Positions 5,582 through 6,982 of a DNA stretch of 6,982 bases are shown in pieces (the first letter of the stretch is position 1; every line of letters starts with the position of its first letter). Source of the stretch: Flavobacteriaceae bacterium (GTDB taxonomy: Bacteria; Bacteroidota; Bacteroidia; Flavobacteriales; Flavobacteriaceae); NCBI GenBank assembly GCA_030633225.1, contig DAOVTF010000106.1, positions 1 through 6,982 on the forward strand, written 5' to 3'. The position numbers were made by a program, and so were the translations under genes. Below the pieces are notes generated by a model that saw only the letters and a list, made by a program, of their open reading frames with translations, was not told the origin of the DNA and did not search any database.

Positions 5582-6982
5582 TTATAAATCATCTAGACTT
5601 TGCTGAATCTCTTCCCAATGCATCATTAGATCCTCAACCTTATCTTTTTTTGCTTGATATGTTTTAAAGAAATTTTCATCGGAAGTCAGTTTTTCAAAAT
5701 TTTCAGAAATTTCAGCATCATCATTTATAATTTCATTTTCTAATTTTGAAATTTCTGTTTCAACTTTGCTTAACTTATTTTGAAGTTGCTTTTTTCGTTT
5801 ACTTTCTTTGTGATTTTGTTTACCTTTTGAGTTCTGACTATTAGATTCTTTTATTTTAGTGCGCTTTTCAACTTCACGCATATTTTCTAAATTATGCTGT
5901 TCTAAAAAGTAATTGATATCACCTAAATATTCTTTGATCTTTTCATCTTTAAATGAATAAATTTTCTCTGTCAAACCTTGCAGAAAATCTCTATCATGAG
6001 AAACTAAAATTAATGTTCCATCAAATTTCTCTAAGGCACCTTTTAAAACATTTTTGGAAGCAATATCTAGGTGATTTGTAGGCTCATCCATTATCAGAAC
6101 ATTAAACGGACTTAATAGCATTTTGCATAAAGCCAATCGGTTTCTTTCACCTCCTGATAATACTTTTACCTTTTTTTCAACCTCATCACCTCTAAATAAA
6201 AAAGAACCTAACATATCTCTAACTCTTATTCTGTTAGAATCTGTAGCTGCATCTTCCATGGTTTGCAAAACCGTAATTTCTCCATTTAAATATTCTGATT
6301 GATTTTGTGCGAAATAACCTATTTGAACATTATGTCCCAATTTTAAGTTTCCGTTAAAATCAATTTCATCAACTATAATTTTGGCTAAAGTAGATTTCCC
6401 TTGCCCATTTTGACCAACAAATGCAATTTTTGCTCCTCTTTCAATTAAAAGATTTACATTTTCTAACACTTGGTTGTCCCCATAATTCTTTGCAACATTT
6501 TCTGCTTCAATAACTATTTTACCCGGCACAATTGAAACCGGAAAACGCACATTCATTATAGCATTATCATCAACATCAACTTCAATACGCTCTACTTTAT
6601 TTAATTTTTTTATTAAGGATTGAGCCATGGAAGCTTTATTTGCTTTTGCTCTAAATTTATTAATTAGTTGTTCGGTATGTTTAATTTCTTTCTCTTGATT
6701 TTTTTGAGCCTGTATTTGTTTTTCTTTTATTTCATTGCGGAGTAACAAATATTGAGAATACGGTTTTTTAAAATCGTATATCTGTCCTAAAGATATTTCA
6801 ATAGTTCTATTGGTAACATTATCTAAGAACATTTTATCATGCGAGACCATCATAATTGCACCACTAAATCCCTTTAAAAAATTTTCAAACCAAATAATTG
6901 ATTCAATATCTAAATGATTGGTTGGCTCATCTAACAATAATATATCATTATCTTGCAAGAGTATTTTTGCCAGTTCAATACG
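5582..6982 (-). CDS. ABC-F family ribosome-associated ATPase, N-terminus cut by window edge
   Basis: The frame stays open to base 6982, so the gene is partial at its 5' end, with 466 codons visible. The first visible residues, RIELAKILL, are the end of the first ABC signature helix. Numbering from the first visible residue, they are followed by Walker B DILLLDEPTNHLD (13-25) and the H-switch His48. A charged linker (about 72-136) matches the tRNA-interaction linker of ABC-F proteins. The second cassette has Walker A GQNGQGKST (190-198), signature LSGGE (275-279), Walker B VLIMDEPTNHLD (295-306) and His329. Two ABC domains without membrane segments, both with EPTNHLD, define ABC-F: soluble translation factors that act at the ribosomal E site. 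A Lys-rich linker and a coiled-coil C-terminal domain (about 396-458) resemble Uup/YdiF-type members. The TTG at 6956-6958 is inside the domain and is not the start. Whether it has a housekeeping or antibiotic-protection role cannot be told. Confidence 0.95.
   Translation of the reverse strand, partial: RIELAKILLQDNDILLLDEPTNHLDIESIIWFENFLKGFSGAIMMVSHDKMFLDNVTNRTIEISLGQIYDFKKPYSQYLLLRNEIKEKQIQAQKNQEKEIKHTEQLINKFRAKANKASMAQSLIKKLNKVERIEVDVDDNAIMNVRFPVSIVPGKIVIEAENVAKNYGDNQVLENVNLLIERGAKIAFVGQNGQGKSTLAKIIVDEIDFNGNLKLGHNVQIGYFAQNQSEYLNGEITVLQTMEDAATDSNRIRVRDMLGSFLFRGDEVEKKVKVLSGGERNRLALCKMLLSPFNVLIMDEPTNHLDIASKNVLKGALEKFDGTLILVSHDRDFLQGLTEKIYSFKDEKIKEYLGDINYFLEQHNLENMREVEKRTKIKESNSQNSKGKQNHKESKRKKQLQNKLSKVETEISKLENEIINDDAEISENFEKLTSDENFFKTYQAKKDKVEDLMMHWEEIQQSLDDL

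Noticed and set aside
6956..6958. TTG as the start codon of the ABC-F gene
   Set aside because: The same frame continues upstream to the window edge as RIELAKIL, the conserved end of the first ABC signature helix, so the true start lies outside.

Overview
The window looks like chromosomal DNA of a member of Bacteroidota, most likely a marine-type Flavobacteriaceae. The evidence is a very AT-rich sequence, ATG starts without Shine-Dalgarno purine runs, proteins rich in Lys, Asn and Ile, and families typical of that group (Spy-like secreted proteins, a GH73 glucosaminidase lipoprotein with LysM, DUF5522, DUF4136). I see no insertion sequence, phage gene, CRISPR array, tRNA or rRNA. This is an ordinary, compact core-genome segment.

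Layout from left to right. (1) Bases 24-494 (+) encode a small secreted Spy/CpxP-like protein. It ends at a bidirectional hairpin terminator (506-537) shared with the convergent operon. (2) Bases 541-2648 (-) form a tight three-gene operon, read from right to left: a 107-aa membrane protein with an HExxH motif, a PLP-dependent ACC deaminase/D-cysteine desulfhydrase-family enzyme starting at the very next base, and a glucosaminidase-LysM lipoprotein whose ATG overlaps the previous stop (ATGA). (3) A 40-bp divergent gap (2649-2688) separates this from a plus-strand operon. That operon starts with a 53-aa DUF5522 Cys-cluster protein (2689-2850), followed by urocanate hydratase hutU (2866-4920) and a DUF4136-type lipoprotein (4931-5506). 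The gaps are 15 and 10 bases. (4) A second bidirectional hairpin (5537-5577) separates it from a convergent ABC-F ATPase gene, which runs off the right edge of the window without its N-terminus.

Functions. HutU performs step two of histidine degradation (urocanate to imidazolonepropionate), but hutH, hutI and hutG/F are not in the window. The protein is the long form of the enzyme, like the animal one. The minus-strand operon joins a cell-wall hydrolase to a PLP enzyme whose specificity residues argue against true ACC deaminase activity. The least understood parts are the two small proteins on either side of the divergent promoter region: the HExxH membrane protein and the DUF5522 protein, which may be translated from a leaderless mRNA. 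I find no clear evidence of a wholly new multi-gene system here.
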